A stretch of 64,000 nt of DNA from Alitta virens. Its lineage: Eukaryota > Annelida > Polychaeta > Phyllodocida > Nereididae. The stretch's first letter is position 1. Every line of letters begins with the position of its first letter. Where the stretch lies: the NCBI GenBank assembly GCA_932294295.1, contig OW028578.1, positions 38,400,685-38,464,684 of the forward strand. The letters run 5' to 3'. Below are positions 11,557 through 23,740 of this stretch, in pieces. The notes below the pieces were generated by a model. It was not told where the DNA came from. It worked only from the letters and a program-made list of their open reading frames with translations, and made no database searches. The translations under genes and the position numbers were made by a program.

Positions 11557-12867
11557 TGCAACATCAGTTAGAGGTTGGTCAGATGTTGGTGACATCGGAC
11601 CAACATCGGGCCGACATAGCATGTTATCAGGGTTGGACTCAGTTAAAGCCTTGTTCAATAAAGCTTTTTCCTCATCCAATAAAATTCTATATTGGACTCC
11701 TGTACTAAGTAACTCACTCTGATTGGCCCTACTCACACCTAAGCCATTTGCGTATGATGTATTCCTATAAAACAACTGTGATGACTAATACAGCTTTTTC
11801 TGTCCAATATAACAATTTCCTGTCCAATAAAACACAATATATGTTGTATACTCTAAAGCAGGCCTGCATGGGTGCTAATATTAAGCACAGAGAAATAACC
11901 AAGACTAAGTTTGTCGTATCAGGGAAGACTGCAAGATAAGTTCATCACCCCAAACAAATGCAATATTTCCTTGGTATGTTTCAATAACACATAAACAGCA
12001 GCAATGATGCCACAACATATAACCAACTAAGGGTACCAAATCAGACTATGGCACTTGTTTATTATTAATAGAGTTGAACAGCTCTTTTGGCTAAATATAG
12101 ATCCGTCAGCAAAGGTTATAGTCAAAGAGAAATAAGCATGATAAGGAAGGCCAATTTTGTGTTATCAAGGAATTTTGCATGATAAATCACATCAAAGACA
12201 TGAGACTGGCAGCACAGTATTTTCTCATATATTTTTTTTTTTGCTGCAAAACATGACATTCCTGCATTAATTTAATATATATGCTGTATATGATATATGC
12301 AAGGGGCCCCAATATCAGACAATAAAACTGTTTAGTAGCAATGTTTGAGATCATTTCTGGTCAGATATTTTGCATCCTGATAGCTTACGACTTAAAATTA
12401 TGAGGGGGTTAGGCAAGGAGGTCATGCAGGCATTAGCTTAGCATTTGACATATTTTAGTTATAGGGCTCTCCTGTTTGTATGCAGTTGGAAATTCGGTCA
12501 GTTTCTATACTTTGAGCCTGTTTCAGATTTAGCAAGCCATGGGTTCAAATTAATGATGAAAATAAAACTACTTATTTTGGTGACAGCTGAATTGACTGAT
12601 AAGCAATGAAACTGCTGTCTTTTAGTTAGAAAAGAGCAACGATATCTGATTGTTAATATAGAATCAAATCAGGTTTAATTAAATTCTTTGTTAATGAGAA
12701 AGTTGGGAGTTTGTGAAAAGCCATTTTCCACCACACAAGGCCAGCTTAAGGTCATGCAACTGTAAGAACTAGTATATTTCCAGAACATGTTCAGAGCTCA
12801 GAAACAATGGCACAGGACAACTGTCATGGATTAAGAATTATTTAAAAAAGTGGTTAAAGTGAAATTA

Positions 12868-13083
12868 ATTTTACCCTCTTACAGCTAGCTACCTTCAAAC
12901 TATGCAGTCTACAATTGCCACCACAGCCTCTGACCAAGTACAATGTATACCTACCTGGGTGGAGTGAAGCAGGGGTTTGAGGAAGATCCGCTCGGATACT
13001 TTCATGCCTTGGTTGTGGTTTGAACTCACTACCTTCTAATCTGATGACAAAATCTCTCTGACCTTGCACCAGGCCATGGCACC
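12868..13083 (-). mobile_element. SINE family C-like (duplication copy 2)
   Basis: Exact counterpart of 9945-10160, shifted by 2,923 bp. Confidence 0.55.
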
Positions 13084-13547
13084 ACCCATTGTAGTCCTAA
13101 TATTGAGAATAAGCTCCTGGAGAAAGAAAAGAAGAACAAAAAATATCCCTATACTTTACTCCCAAGTATATTTGGCATACATTGACGTTCTGAAGAAGGC
13201 TTAACAAACGAAAGTAATATTGCCTTACATTTTGTACATTTCTCGTACTTCATTGAAGCTATTTTTATGCCTTCAATGTAACTCTGAGGCAAACCTAATC
13301 AACTCATGCCTACTTACCTGTTTCAGCCTTTGGATGGTTGTTGTCCTACAAGGGTATTACTGGTGCTTGGGGGTCTCAACACCAGACTTCAAGATTCTGT
13401 GACCTGAGATTGCCTGGCCAATCCATTGAACAGAGTTTGTCATTTGGAAGATGTCTGAAGGGCAGCAAAGATTCTACACATTCATGTATTTGACTTGTTG
13501 GGAAATTAGACTTTTGGCACTGTTAGATTGACTTTGGTACTGTTTGA

Positions 13548-13853
13548 CAGAGCAGGTACACTTGTTTCAATTCTGGGGCAAGTGAAAGACCCACCTATGA
13601 GGTAAATGGCCACTGGATGTTGAATCACCAATCACATGAGATGTTGAATTGCTGTTGATGCTTTGCACTAGGTCTCCATACTGAGGCAAATAAAAGACAG
13701 CTCCTGGGGTAGATGTGTAACATATTGTGGACTCTAAACATTGTCATCTCTTCATTATGTCTGCCTGTTTCAACTGGTCATACTTATAATTTGGCTATGC
13801 TTCTGACCAGCAGCATATATTCAGATATTCATGAATGTGCAGACATAAGGTAT
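13548..13853 (+). mobile_element. SINE family B body fragment (duplication copy 2)
   Basis: Exact counterpart of 10625-10930, shifted by 2,923 bp. Confidence 0.6.
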
Positions 13854-14360
13854 CTGTTCAGATCCTCTGCTTTACTTCAGTGGTCTGATATTACTAGATC
13901 ATGTTCAAATGACTTAGCCGTGTAATGTTTCCATTTTATATCACAATGTAACAGATTGAAAAACTGAACATATAAGATAATAGTCGAACCAAATAGCTGG
14001 CATGATGCATTACTTCATGTAACAGTTTCTTAATGAGGGAAATTAGAACTATAAAAGCTGTGGTTACAATAAATAATATATCACTATAAATACATTGGAT
14101 GTGGCCATCACAAGACTAAGCAAGAGAAGAGGCTAAGTAGACTCAAGAGGGCAATACGTGACGTGACAAGAGCTGGGACATGATGATAATCTCACTCTGT
14201 CACAAAGGCCATAGTGCCATGAAGGCTCATCACTTAGGATAGGGAATACATATTGTTGTTTAAGGGGGAATGTATAGATACAAGGACAGGAGTGGCAATA
14301 AAAGTATTGCCATTGATCGGTGAGTTTTAATGGATGACAAAAGCTATTCCCGGATAGCTT

Positions 14361-14479
14361 CCCAGATAGCATTCCAAATCGACCCAGCATGGTTTCCGTA
14401 TAGGCGACTGTCGTTACAACATCGTATTAACATCGCCGACATCGTGCCGACGTTGGAACGATTTGGAATGCTATCTGGG
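14361..14479. mobile_element. MITE family M1 (duplication copy 2)
   Basis: Exact counterpart of 11438-11556, with the same perfect 21-bp terminal inverted repeats. Confidence 0.75.
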
Positions 14480-15540
14480 TGCAACATCAGTTAGAGGTTG
14501 GTCAGATGTTGGTGACATCGGACCAACATCGGGCCGACATAGCATGTTATCAGGGTTGGACTCAGTTAAAGCCTTGTTCAATAAAGCTTTTTCCTCATCC
14601 AATAAAATTCTATATTGGACTCCTGTACTAAGTAACTCACTCTGATTGGCCCTACTCACACCTAAGCCATTTGCGTATGATGTATTCCTATAAAACAACT
14701 GTGATGACTAATACAGCTTTTTCTGTCCAATATAACAATTTCCTGTCCAATAAAACACAATATATGTTGTATACTCTAAAGCAGGCCTGCATGGGTGCTA
14801 ATATTAAGCACAGAGAAATAACCAAGACTAAGTTTGTCGTATCAGGGAAGACTGCAAGATAAGTTCATCACCCCAAACAAATGCAATATTTCCTTGGTAT
14901 GTTTCAATAACACATAAACAGCAGCAATGATGCCACAACATATAACCAACTAAGGGTACCAAATCAGACTATGGCACTTGTTTATTATTAATAGAGTTGA
15001 ACAGCTCTTTTGGCTAAATATAGATCCGTCAGCAAAGGTTATAGTCAAAGAGAAATAAGCATGATAAGGAAGGCCAATTTTGTGTTATCAAGGAATTTTG
15101 CATGATAAATCACATCAAAGACATGAGACTGGCAGCACAGTATTTTCTCATATATTTTTTTTTTTGCTGCAAAACATGACATTCCTGCATTAATTTAATA
15201 TATATGCTGTATATGATATATGCAAGGGGCCCCAATATCAGACAATAAAACTGTTTAGTAGCAATGTTTGAGATCATTTCTGGTCAGATATTTTGCATCC
15301 TGATAGCTTACGACTTAAAATTATGAGGGGGTTAGGCAAGGAGGTCATGCAGGCATTAGCTAAGCATTTGACATATTTTAGTTATAGGGCTCTCCTGTTT
15401 GTATGCAGTTGGAAATTCGGTCAGTTTCTATACTTTGAGCCTGTTTAAAATTACCATTAGTCAAGTAAACTTATAATGAAGGTCTGGTTATAATGAGGGC
15501 ACTGTATGTGATTATAGTCTGGAATCACCGCTCAAGCAGT

Positions 15541-15806
15541 TTCAACAGACTTTACGATTACACCCTTGGCAGGCCAACCAACTGTCTTTCTCAACTCCCT
15601 GGGGAGTATTCAGCCTTGAACACAGGGGGCTTAAGGGCTCACACCAGTGCAATGACTGTGGGTGCCTAATGCCAAGTACCCGTTGCACCTGGGTAGAGTG
15701 AGGCAATGGTTGAAGAGGATCTTCCCCTATGCTTAATGCCATGGTGGGGGGTTCGAACCAACGACCTTGTGGGTAGCAGGTGAACACCTTAACCACTAGA
15801 TCTCTG
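15541..15806 (-). mobile_element. tRNA-derived SINE (family C), best copy
   Basis: Read on the minus strand the element starts near 15806 with 'tctagtggttaaggtgttc' (A-box-like) and continues to 'ggttcgaacc' (B-box-like, 15750-15759). The 3' body carries 'actccccagggagttgag' and ends near 15560. The spacing of the two boxes fits a pol III type 2 promoter. The 84-residue minus-strand frame is a shadow of this SINE. Confidence 0.75.
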
Positions 15807-16099
15807 AAAAATTAATTTGATTCTATTATATTTTGATACAAATTTAAACTGCAAGGGAGAGTGGGGTAAGTTGAGCCATTTTGGCTTAATATGGGGTTGG
15901 GTCTAAGTTGAAGGAGGGGATACTTACGTACCCACTTACTTACGTTATATCCCATCGAATTACAACTGTTATGTAGGTGGCAGCACCAGTCCTGCTGGTC
16001 TATGCAATCTTAGTGTCCCTCCCACACAATCCAATTAGCATAGCTATTAGTTGTCTTAATTGGGATGTAGATGGTTATACATGTAAGGCTTCAGCTTAA

Positions 16100-16265
16100 A
16101 TCCAATATTTGCAGACAGCTAATGAAATCAAGGCAGCTTAGACTTTGAGTACTAAGCTCCACCAATCTAACATCTCATGCGACTGACATCCAGCTGAGAT
16201 GTAGCTCATGAAGAGTGCGTTTCTGCATTTGAATTTTGCAGAAATGGCCAATGAGTTGAGTTGCC
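16100..16265 (-). mobile_element. SINE family B fragment, minus strand
   Basis: Family-B words are present in reverse orientation: 'aacatctcatgcgactgac', 'atccagctgagatgtagctc', 'catgaagagtgcg'. Both ends are decayed. Confidence 0.5.
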
Positions 16266-16494
16266 AAGGCCTGAAAGCAACACAAATGGTTAGTTAACTC
16301 CCAACTATGAGGGGTAAAACTAATTTATGCTCCATTGGGCATATTTACTAATTTGTTTGATTGTTTGATTTGTTTTAATGCCTTTATTACGCATAACAGT
16401 TCAGTTTGCAGGTTATTTCCTGCAAAAAAAAAACAATAGAAAAGGGACATGTGGTGGAGTATAACAGTAGGTTACATAACTGCTTGTTGTTTCA

Positions 16495-16750
16495 CTATTT
16501 AAACCTGCAGGAGCATCTTTTCAACTGCAGCAGCTTGTAAAGTGTGGGTGGTGTGGTCAAGAAGAAAGATTGAAGGTTCCAACCCAGCCACAGCATGAAG
16601 GAACTGAGCAGATACTCCTGGAACCTCTGTTAGACTCCACCCAGGTGTAAATGGGGAAGTTGGCTACAGACTGAGATGACATTGGATTGCTTAATATTAG
16701 TGTAGTGTGATTTTGACAGCTGTATGCTCACCAAAGAGTTGAGAAAAACT
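16495..16750 (+). mobile_element. SINE family C, plus strand, diverged
   Basis: Starts with a head-like 'gtgtggtcaagaagaaag', has a weak B box 'ggttccaaccc' (16575-16585), includes 'tccacccaggtgtaaatgg', and ends with 'agagttgagaaaaactgc', the family 3' hallmark. It is more diverged than the copy at 15541-15806. Confidence 0.55.
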
Positions 16751-18654
16751 GCACAGAGGACAGAACCTGCTGACTATATAAATGGGAAGGTCCACATTCC
16801 ACAATGTTGCTGCAATTTTTGTATTTTGTGATATGTTTTAGACATTTCTATCATGGTTTTATTATAATTTAATTGGTTTTTATTGTTATCGTTTTATCTG
16901 CAATTTAAATATTTGCTAATTTAGAGTCGATTAATAGGTCTTTGAGCTAATTCTATTGTTGTCTTATGTCGACTATAAATAAAGATTATTCAGTTCTATT
17001 CCGTTCTTCTGAAGGTTGTGTGAATGTACAAACTCTATGTTAAAAATGACTGTAAACCCATACTTTTCAAAAAGTGTTAGTTTTGCATCCAAATCCCTTT
17101 TGCCTTTTTTTCTGATCATTCCAAAAAGTGGAACTTCATCTTCTCCCCTTTTCATCAGAGTCCTACAACTACACACCACTCGCTCAGCTGACTACATCTC
17201 CACAATTGCCCTAAGATTGCTTGACCTTCAATTCACCTTGAAAGGACTAGAAGTCAAGTACATTGCCAGACTGACTGGCTTTGATTAAACACCTCAGAGG
17301 GATGCAGACGTTTTTTTATTCGCTAAGTCACCAAGTGCAGTATTGACTGAATGAGCTACAAGAAGTGATTTAGTAGAAGGTCTTATTAGTAGTACAGTGT
17401 ACTACGTATTGGACATTTGATTCAAGGTAATTCAAGAGTCAAGACAGTATTTTCAATATAAATCATAAACTTGTGAAATTGTAGAGGAGGTCTCCCCTAA
17501 AACAATAAAAAACATGCCCTTTCTGCATAACATTTTTCTGCATAACATTTTTTATATGACATACATTTTTTCTAATTTGACTATAGGAAAACCACACACG
17601 AGTCCCTGACCTGTCAAAACTGATCTGGGACGAGATTTCCTTTTATTCCTCAATTAATTTCAGCCATTTTGATTGTTATACCTGCAGCGTCATCAGCGTC
17701 ATGCACGTCCTCAACGTCCTCGACTGGCGTTTATTTTATTGTATAGCTCTGTGAGTTTTTGTCCGATTTTCAAAATTTAAATTTTGTAGTGTACACATAT
17801 TATTTTGCTTTTACGATATAAGGTTTGTATTAATCCGTCACATCCACTATAGTTGCGCCCGCATTTTTACAGCCGTACTCGTTTCGTCCTTATTTGAAAA
17901 TAGCAACGTCGTGAGCTTCCTTATTTGGGCATCACATAAACGTCATTTCGGGTGGTATGAAAAGCAGACCACCCAGCCCATATCACCTGTTATTTCACGG
18001 GATAATTTTGCAATTGAGGAATATATATTGCCACTAGACCACCAAGTTACTGCATGCCACTATCACTAAGACTAGATTAACAGCCCTATTACAGTCAGTT
18101 ATTCTGTAACAATACTGTATGTTCCAGATACTATCAAATTGTTCAAAACGTTTAAACAACACTTTTATTAATATAATATAATCAGAGATGCCAAGTTCTG
18201 GAGTGGTGAATGACTGAGATTTGACCCATTCCAACCAGTTTACATTAAAATGTTAAAGATTTATTCTGGTTCTCTCAGAGTGAGACAAATTAAAATATGA
18301 CGAAAATACATATCAGCATGATATTCAGTGTGGAGAAGTTACAAAAAAACATATAAGAAAGTAAGATAAATCAGAAAGACCAAGGGACGCTGAGTCTATA
18401 GACATTCAAAAGGCAGCACATTCCGCTGTGGTCATATCAGTTGATTGTTGTAAGTCACAAGACTGTGAAAGAAGCCTAGGCTGGATTTTGTGAATATGAA
18501 TAAGGTTAATAAGATTCGTCAGAGTGGAAACCTGTTGTGATATGATCTTACAGAGCATTTAGCAGGAAAAACAAATATCAGTGTTTAGCAAGAGGTGTTG
18601 TTCACTCACAAATAGGAACCGATTGCATGGCAGTCAAGTGACAGTAAGGCAGGG
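16751..18654. other. Stretch without a recognised gene
   Basis: Two overlapping frames on opposite strands (16973-17179 and 17016-17288) show no domain I recognise. Part of 17640-18000 is richer in CG dinucleotides than its surroundings, but no promoter can be called. Confidence 0.4.
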
Positions 18655-18874
18655 TAACAGCGCAGCAGCTAGACTGTGAAAGGGCAACTGACATACAGAC
18701 ATCTAGATAGACAGACAGCTAGATAGACAGACAGCCCGACAGCCCGACAGCTAGACAGCCTGGCAGCTAGACGGCCCGACAGCTAGACAGCCCAACTGTT
18801 AGACAGCCCAACTGCTAGACAGCCCGATAGCCCGACAGCTAGACAGCCTGACAGCTAGACAGCCTGACAGCTAG

Positions 18875-18878
<4 letters not shown>

Positions 18879-18948
<70 letters not shown>
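18879..18948. repeat. (TG)35 microsatellite at a SINE tail
   Basis: Seventy bases of uninterrupted TG lie directly against the 3' end of the minus-strand SINE. In the SINE's own orientation this is a (CA)n tail, where other copies have CACC repeats. Confidence 0.95.
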
Positions 18949-18949
<1 letters not shown>

Positions 18950-19122
18950 TTAGGGCTTTACGTCCTGTATTTCTGCACCTGATGGGCTAATTAGGACAGG
19001 CAGAGAACATGGCAATGAGACGAAGGATGAAACAGCCATCCTACTCAGGCTCAACCGGGAATCGAACCCGGGACCCAGCGGTTGGAAGCCCAGAGCGCTA
19101 CCTCTGAGCTAGGCCCCTGCCC
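18949..19122 (-). mobile_element. tRNA-derived SINE (family A), minus strand
   Basis: Near-complete copy in reverse orientation. The tRNA-like head ends at about 19122, with 'gagctaggcccctgccc' on the + strand. The B box reads 'gggttcgattcc' in sense and the body is the family body. It is close to the copy at 3808-3997. Confidence 0.85.
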
Positions 19123-19315
19123 TCCTGACAGCTAGACCGACAGCTAGACAGCCCGACAGCTAGACAGACAGACGAATAGCAGGAGCTTCCTAACTTTTAC
19201 ACTGGTCTTAATATTAATGAATAGGTTCTATTAGAGTAAACAATATCTAATATTAAAAATAGTTGTCGCCGTTGTTTTACCCAATTTTCTTTGTTCATAG
19301 AATTTTTCATTTTTA

Positions 19316-19741
19316 GGCTGCGCTACAACATACGCAGTTAGCCAGATGTCACCCATGACACCCTTCCATGCAGACTGTATGCCGCTTTCCGCCCTTGTTG
19401 ATATTGTGACGTTCTATGGATCCCAAACATGGAGTCTCAACAGTAAATGGGTCAATGAACTTGAAGTCTGTTGGAGGAAAGCTGTGCGACAGCTGCTAGA
19501 CTTACCAAACACAACAAGATCAGTGTTGTTGACACATTTGTTAAAGTGTGACAATCTAAAGGTGCAACTAAGTCACCAGTTTCTAAAGCTGATGAAAACT
19601 GTGTCTGCAAGCAGCAATAGAAAGACCAAATGGATCACTATGAATAGATCAAAAACAGGCACTGTCCAACAAAACATAGAGTATCTGTTACAAACATGGA
19701 ATATCACCAGTGAAAAGATCATTTACGGTGAAGCAATCTGA
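19316..19741 (+). pseudogene. LINE C-terminal fragment (131-residue frame)
   Basis: The frame opens near 19346 and ends with TGA at 19739. Around residues 23-75 it has 'TFYGSQTWSL', then 'WRKAVRQLLDLPNTTRS', then 'LLKCDNLKVQLSHQFLKLMK'. These match the usual C-terminal end of non-LTR retrotransposon polyproteins (the part after the reverse-transcriptase thumb, with a Tyr-Gly-x-x-x-Trp motif and a Trp-Arg-Lys helix). No catalytic reverse-transcriptase motif is present, so the copy is strongly 5'-truncated. The AT-rich sequence after the stop to about 19970 is probably its 3' UTR. Not a host gene. Confidence 0.7.
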
Positions 19742-19974
19742 GCATCAGAAGAGAGCCGCAGCAATCATAGACTTTTTAGATATGATGATCGATAGTAAAG
19801 ATGATGATATAGACAATATAGATTTTATTTTAACATATCTTTGTACTTATTAAATTTACTATTATATTATAATTAAATTCTTATTTACATGTATTATATA
19901 TCACAATTTCAATTATGTACTCTGTACCTGGTGTGTATGAAATAAAATAATATATATATATAGTAAGCTACCAT

Positions 19975-21364
19975 CGTAGATCAAACATAGTTATGGCTAA
20001 AGATTTTACTAATTATTTTTCCATATTGCTGAAAAAAAAGGCAAAATACATGCAATAAATTTTGAAATATGAGAAATTGATTCAATGTAGCTAAGCCCAA
20101 ATGATATGTGGAGAAATGGTGCAAATTTAATTGAGCAACATGTGAAGGAATAAATGTTATAGATGATTGCTTTCTTTGCAATTATTTGTAATGTTAACCA
20201 GACAGCACAATTTGTCATTGGTTTTGTAAAACATGGGAATTGTCCCCAAGAATGCAATGCTTTAATTAAGCAACATCTCATCTTATAGTACAAGTACTCC
20301 TCGATTTTTAGCAAGGCAAAACATAGTATTTTGGTTAATTTTTTATGGATATTTGTGAAGTTTCTCCTTAAATTTTATATCCGGATGTTAAAAACTTTAT
20401 CATCCAGTTAATTTATCCAGTTATTCCTGAGTGGAAGATGGAACATTTCAAAGGAAAGCATTCCTAATGTTGCAAATTTAATGGGAGAATGTGTAATATT
20501 TGTTTGGTTTCTTTAAATGTCTACTGCATTGTGTCCTATTATCACCCTGGTTAAGCTTGTCATAGGCTACCCTTCATAACAGTGGGCAGTTCAAGAATAT
20601 ATAACTTGCTTTGAGGGATGCAAAGGGCGTCGTCACTTCTGATTGGTTAAGCATATTTTCGGGTCAAAGGTTACATACAGTTAGTTTTATTAACAATAAT
20701 ATTATTTTTCAAAAAAGAATCGATACCTGGTGTTGTGTGTAGAATGCCAGCAGCACTAGGCACATTTTCCTCAACAATTCAGTCTTTATTTGACGAAAAT
20801 CGGACGAATATTAGGGGAGCAGCAGCCTTTTAAAGTATATATAATAGCGTAGGCAACCCCTTCCATGATTACGCTGGCTACGCTGCTGCTTAGGAAAGCA
20901 GTTGTGAAGTTACGATTAAAGACGTTCAATTACTAAATGATTATAATCCAATAAACAAATAGATTGACTCATTACTGATCGAGTGCTGCGCTTAGGCGTT
21001 TAATTAGGCGATCATGTGGTCGATTTGTACGACGTCAAAAAATCACACATTTTGACAGGCATTAATTTGTGCTATAATCACACTTTTCTCGGCTTCTTCT
21101 GGTCGGATCTTCGTCAAATTGGGTTTGTTAGTTGCGCGTTTGTATTACAGTTCTAATGGTGAGCAATTTACAGCCGTACCCCCAACCGTTTTGACAGAAT
21201 TTGACTATTATGTGAAACCGCGCTATCCCCCTCCCTGCATACGCTGCCTACACTGCTGCTGCGTTGACCGATATATTTTTTCAATCCTCAGACCGTTCAT
21301 TCGTAAATATACCTGGTCTGTCATAGAACATACTATGATAGTTCTATACTTGATACAGACCTAG
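19975..21364. other. Stretch without a recognised gene
   Basis: No domain was recognised in the short frames. 20850-20900 and 21225-21270 both contain 'tacgctg...ctacgctgctgc'-like words, hinting at a small diverged repeat. Confidence 0.4.
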
Positions 21365-21745
21365 GCACAGGTATAAAAACAGCCTGTCAAATAGAACCTA
21401 AACAAAGTTAGACAACTTCTGATATACAATGCTACCTGCCACTAAACTGAACTGTCTGGCTATAGCTGGCTACTCAAAGCTGGATCTAAAAGTATGTGTA
21501 GCACCAATTGGTGCATAGGTTGATAGTAAAAAATATTTGTAATTTCTTGTTGAAAAGATGTTGTGTCTATTGTTCATACATTTGTATTATATACCAGATA
21601 AATTTCTTACATTTACCAAGGTTTATTTTTGCAGTGGTGGTAGCTTCGAGCCGACTTTAAGCTAGCAATAGACAGAAGCGGCTGGCTTTAGCTACAGCCA
21701 GAAATAGGTTACTACAGCTGTCTAGAGTCAACCATATGTTATGAA
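21365..21745. repeat. Dispersed repeat, copy 2
   Basis: Counterpart of 176-490: shared 'gctacctgccactaaa', 'ggctactcaaagc', 'agacagaag', 'ctggctttagctacagc' and 'ctgtctagagtcaac'. It carries an insertion of roughly 50 bp relative to copy 1. Confidence 0.6.
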
Positions 21746-21939
21746 GCAAACTGTGTATGAATAACCTATACTACATAGGTCAGGGTATTCTAGAAGCTGA
21801 GGATAGGTGCATGTCCATCCCTGCCTTATCATCTCATCATTACGTCTGCCACATGAGAGCTGGTCAATGACTTCTTCATTCATTCTGAACCATCAGATAT
21901 TTTTCTTGTCAGACACATTATAAGACAATAGATAGGTAT

Positions 21940-22470
21940 TTATTAATTTATTAAAATATATTTAAAATGGGTAAGCACCATCAGTAAAAACAGTTTTTCA
22001 TGTGGCCCATTAATCCATTAAAACAAAGATGTATATATACAGATGAGGTATTTCGTATAAGTACATAAATTAGCTAAAATAAGAAAAAAAAATATATATA
22101 TAGAATTTTATTGACCGCCGGGCATCAAATAGATACATGTGTCATAATATATAAAATCATAAAACATGTAGAAATATGATAAGATAAAAATTACATTAAA
22201 ATATATTGTTTTAGCTTCCTTTTAAAAACATTGATGTCTTACATATATTTTTAAAATGATAGTAAACTATTGCATGCATAAGCACTAGTGTACTTAAAAA
22301 GACTTTTTAGCAAACTGACTAGAGGCATTAGGAATATAGACATTCACAGGATGAATTCTAGTGTTAATACCATTAATATCACAATTCATAACAACGTCAT
22401 TAACAAGGTAAAAGGGGCCAGCCCATGAATACATTTAAACATAAGACCCGGTACATGTTATGGTCTGATT
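21940..22470 (-). mobile_element. Decayed LINE 3' end, minus strand
   Basis: On the minus strand, near 22450-22310, a broken frame reads 'MFKCIHGLAPFYL', then 'RIHPVNVYIPNASSQFAKKSF'. This parallels 'IFKFINGLAPQYL' and 'SMNVFIPF' in the copy at 47580-48010. It is the C-terminal end of a non-LTR retrotransposon protein followed by an AT-rich 3' UTR. Stops interrupt it soon after. Confidence 0.6.
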
Positions 22471-22563
22471 GATGATTTATTTTAGTGTAATCTTGCTTTG
22501 TCCTCTACACGATTGATGAAGCAACAGACCACGGAGGTCACTCTGAACTCAGTCAATTTTGAT

Positions 22564-22625
22564 CACACAGCCTTTGTTGACGACAGTTGGACAGCACACA
22601 GCCTTTGTTGACGACAGTTGGACAG
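22564..22625. repeat. Two perfect tandem copies of a 31-bp unit
   Basis: The unit begins 'cacacagcctttgttgacga' and is repeated exactly at 22564-22594 and 22595-22625. Confidence 0.9.
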
Positions 22626-23740
22626 TTTGACTGTTGCTAACAACCCGCTCTCAAGTCATTTCGTCCCCAATGGATTTGAAAAAATAAAATGTTCAAACAG
22701 ACTGGTAAGTGTTGTCTCATTCAAATAAGTTTCTTAAAAGCTCAGAGTATTACGTGAATGATGTGCTCTTGTGTATATTTGACATAATTACACTTGCTTT
22801 TTATGATCCATACTTGCATGAGTAGCATATGAAAAATAAATATAAAATGGTAATTCAGTAAAAACAATTATAAAATGGGGTAATCTTATAGAGCATGCAA
22901 AATCGCATCCCCAGGAACTCCTCCCATATATGTTTTTGTGAAGTCAAAATTCCCCTTACACCCTATATTATAGTGTGATTTAAGTAAACGTGAATGTCCA
23001 CACGTGTTTTGTCACATTTTTTCATACATCAACATGGACAGAAATGTTAACAACAAGATCAGTCAAACCCCAATTTTCTGGCTAAACACACTTCTGTGAA
23101 ACGAGTGACTTAAAGTTGGCTATCTCCATTGAAACAACTGGCGGTAATGATGAAAAGATGGAATAAAATTATCATTGCGAAGATAGGTTAATTGGTACCG
23201 CTGAGACGGATTTTTATGGTATAGAATGTTGGGCTTCCATTTATTAGTAACATTTCTGTCCATGTTGTCCTGCTCCAAGTTCTATATAAATATTACCAAA
23301 AAATTGGTCGATACTATTCGTAATCATTAGATTATGTTCGACAGGTTGACTATTATGAAAACTATATAATATATATATCTTTTGACAGCCACCAGCACAC
23401 TAGGTGTTGTTTGTTGCCAATAGGGCGGCCTCCAGTCTTTTATACTTTTAGTCCCCCTTGTGGAAAGAGTAGGTATTGTTATTCTAAACATCGTATTGTC
23501 GAATACAGTGTCCACCAAGGGGTATCCTATATCCTCTGTCAATGCCAAATGGAGATCACTGATTGGTCGAGAATTGAGTGATATTTTTCTTTATTCACGA
23601 TTTTGTCAGTTAGCCACTCCCTCCGCTGAATATTTTCAGCATCTACTAAATAACATATCCAAAAAAGGGACGATCACGCAAAAATAAACACACAAACAAA
23701 AAGACAGGGAGGTAGTGTGCTGTAGGAACCATCCTCCAGT

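Larger units (their letters stand above)
9601..12523. repeat. 2,923-bp direct tandem duplication, copy 1
   Basis: This block repeats head to tail at 12524-15446 with an exact offset of 2,923 bp. Both copies start 'cagatttagcaagccatggg' and both end 'actttgagcctgttt'. The trinucleotide ttt stands at 9598-9600, 12521-12523 and 15444-15446, so the breakpoints share at most 3 bp. I found one substitution (t at 12439, a at 15362); even the 11-T run near 12232 is unchanged. The unit holds SINE fragments and an M1 MITE. Every short reading frame in it occurs twice and none looks like a gene. Confidence 0.95.
12524..15446. repeat. 2,923-bp direct tandem duplication, copy 2
   Basis: Second copy of the block at 9601-12523. 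It ends at 'gagcctgttt' (15437-15446), after which the sequence becomes unique ('aaaattaccattag'). Identity is close to 100 per cent by eye. It is either a very recent duplication or an assembly duplication. Confidence 0.95.
18655..19175. repeat. CTAGACAG/CCGACAG minisatellite, split by a SINE
   Basis: Tandem short units of the type 'gacagctagacagcc' run from about 18680 to 18876 and resume at 19124-19172. The interruption is a family-A SINE with its tail (18877-19123). The 14-bp string CCTGACAGCTAGAC occurs on both sides (18863-18876 and 19124-19137), which fits a target duplication, although the array itself is repetitive. Confidence 0.85.

Noticed and set aside
18660..19175. CRISPR-like array of short repeats
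   Set aside because: Units are contiguous and variable with no unique spacers, in a eukaryotic setting; it is a minisatellite.
23327..23687. Overlapping frames on both strands around 'atgccaaatggagatcactg'
   Set aside because: No recognised domain on either strand; the symmetry suggests a repeat rather than a gene.
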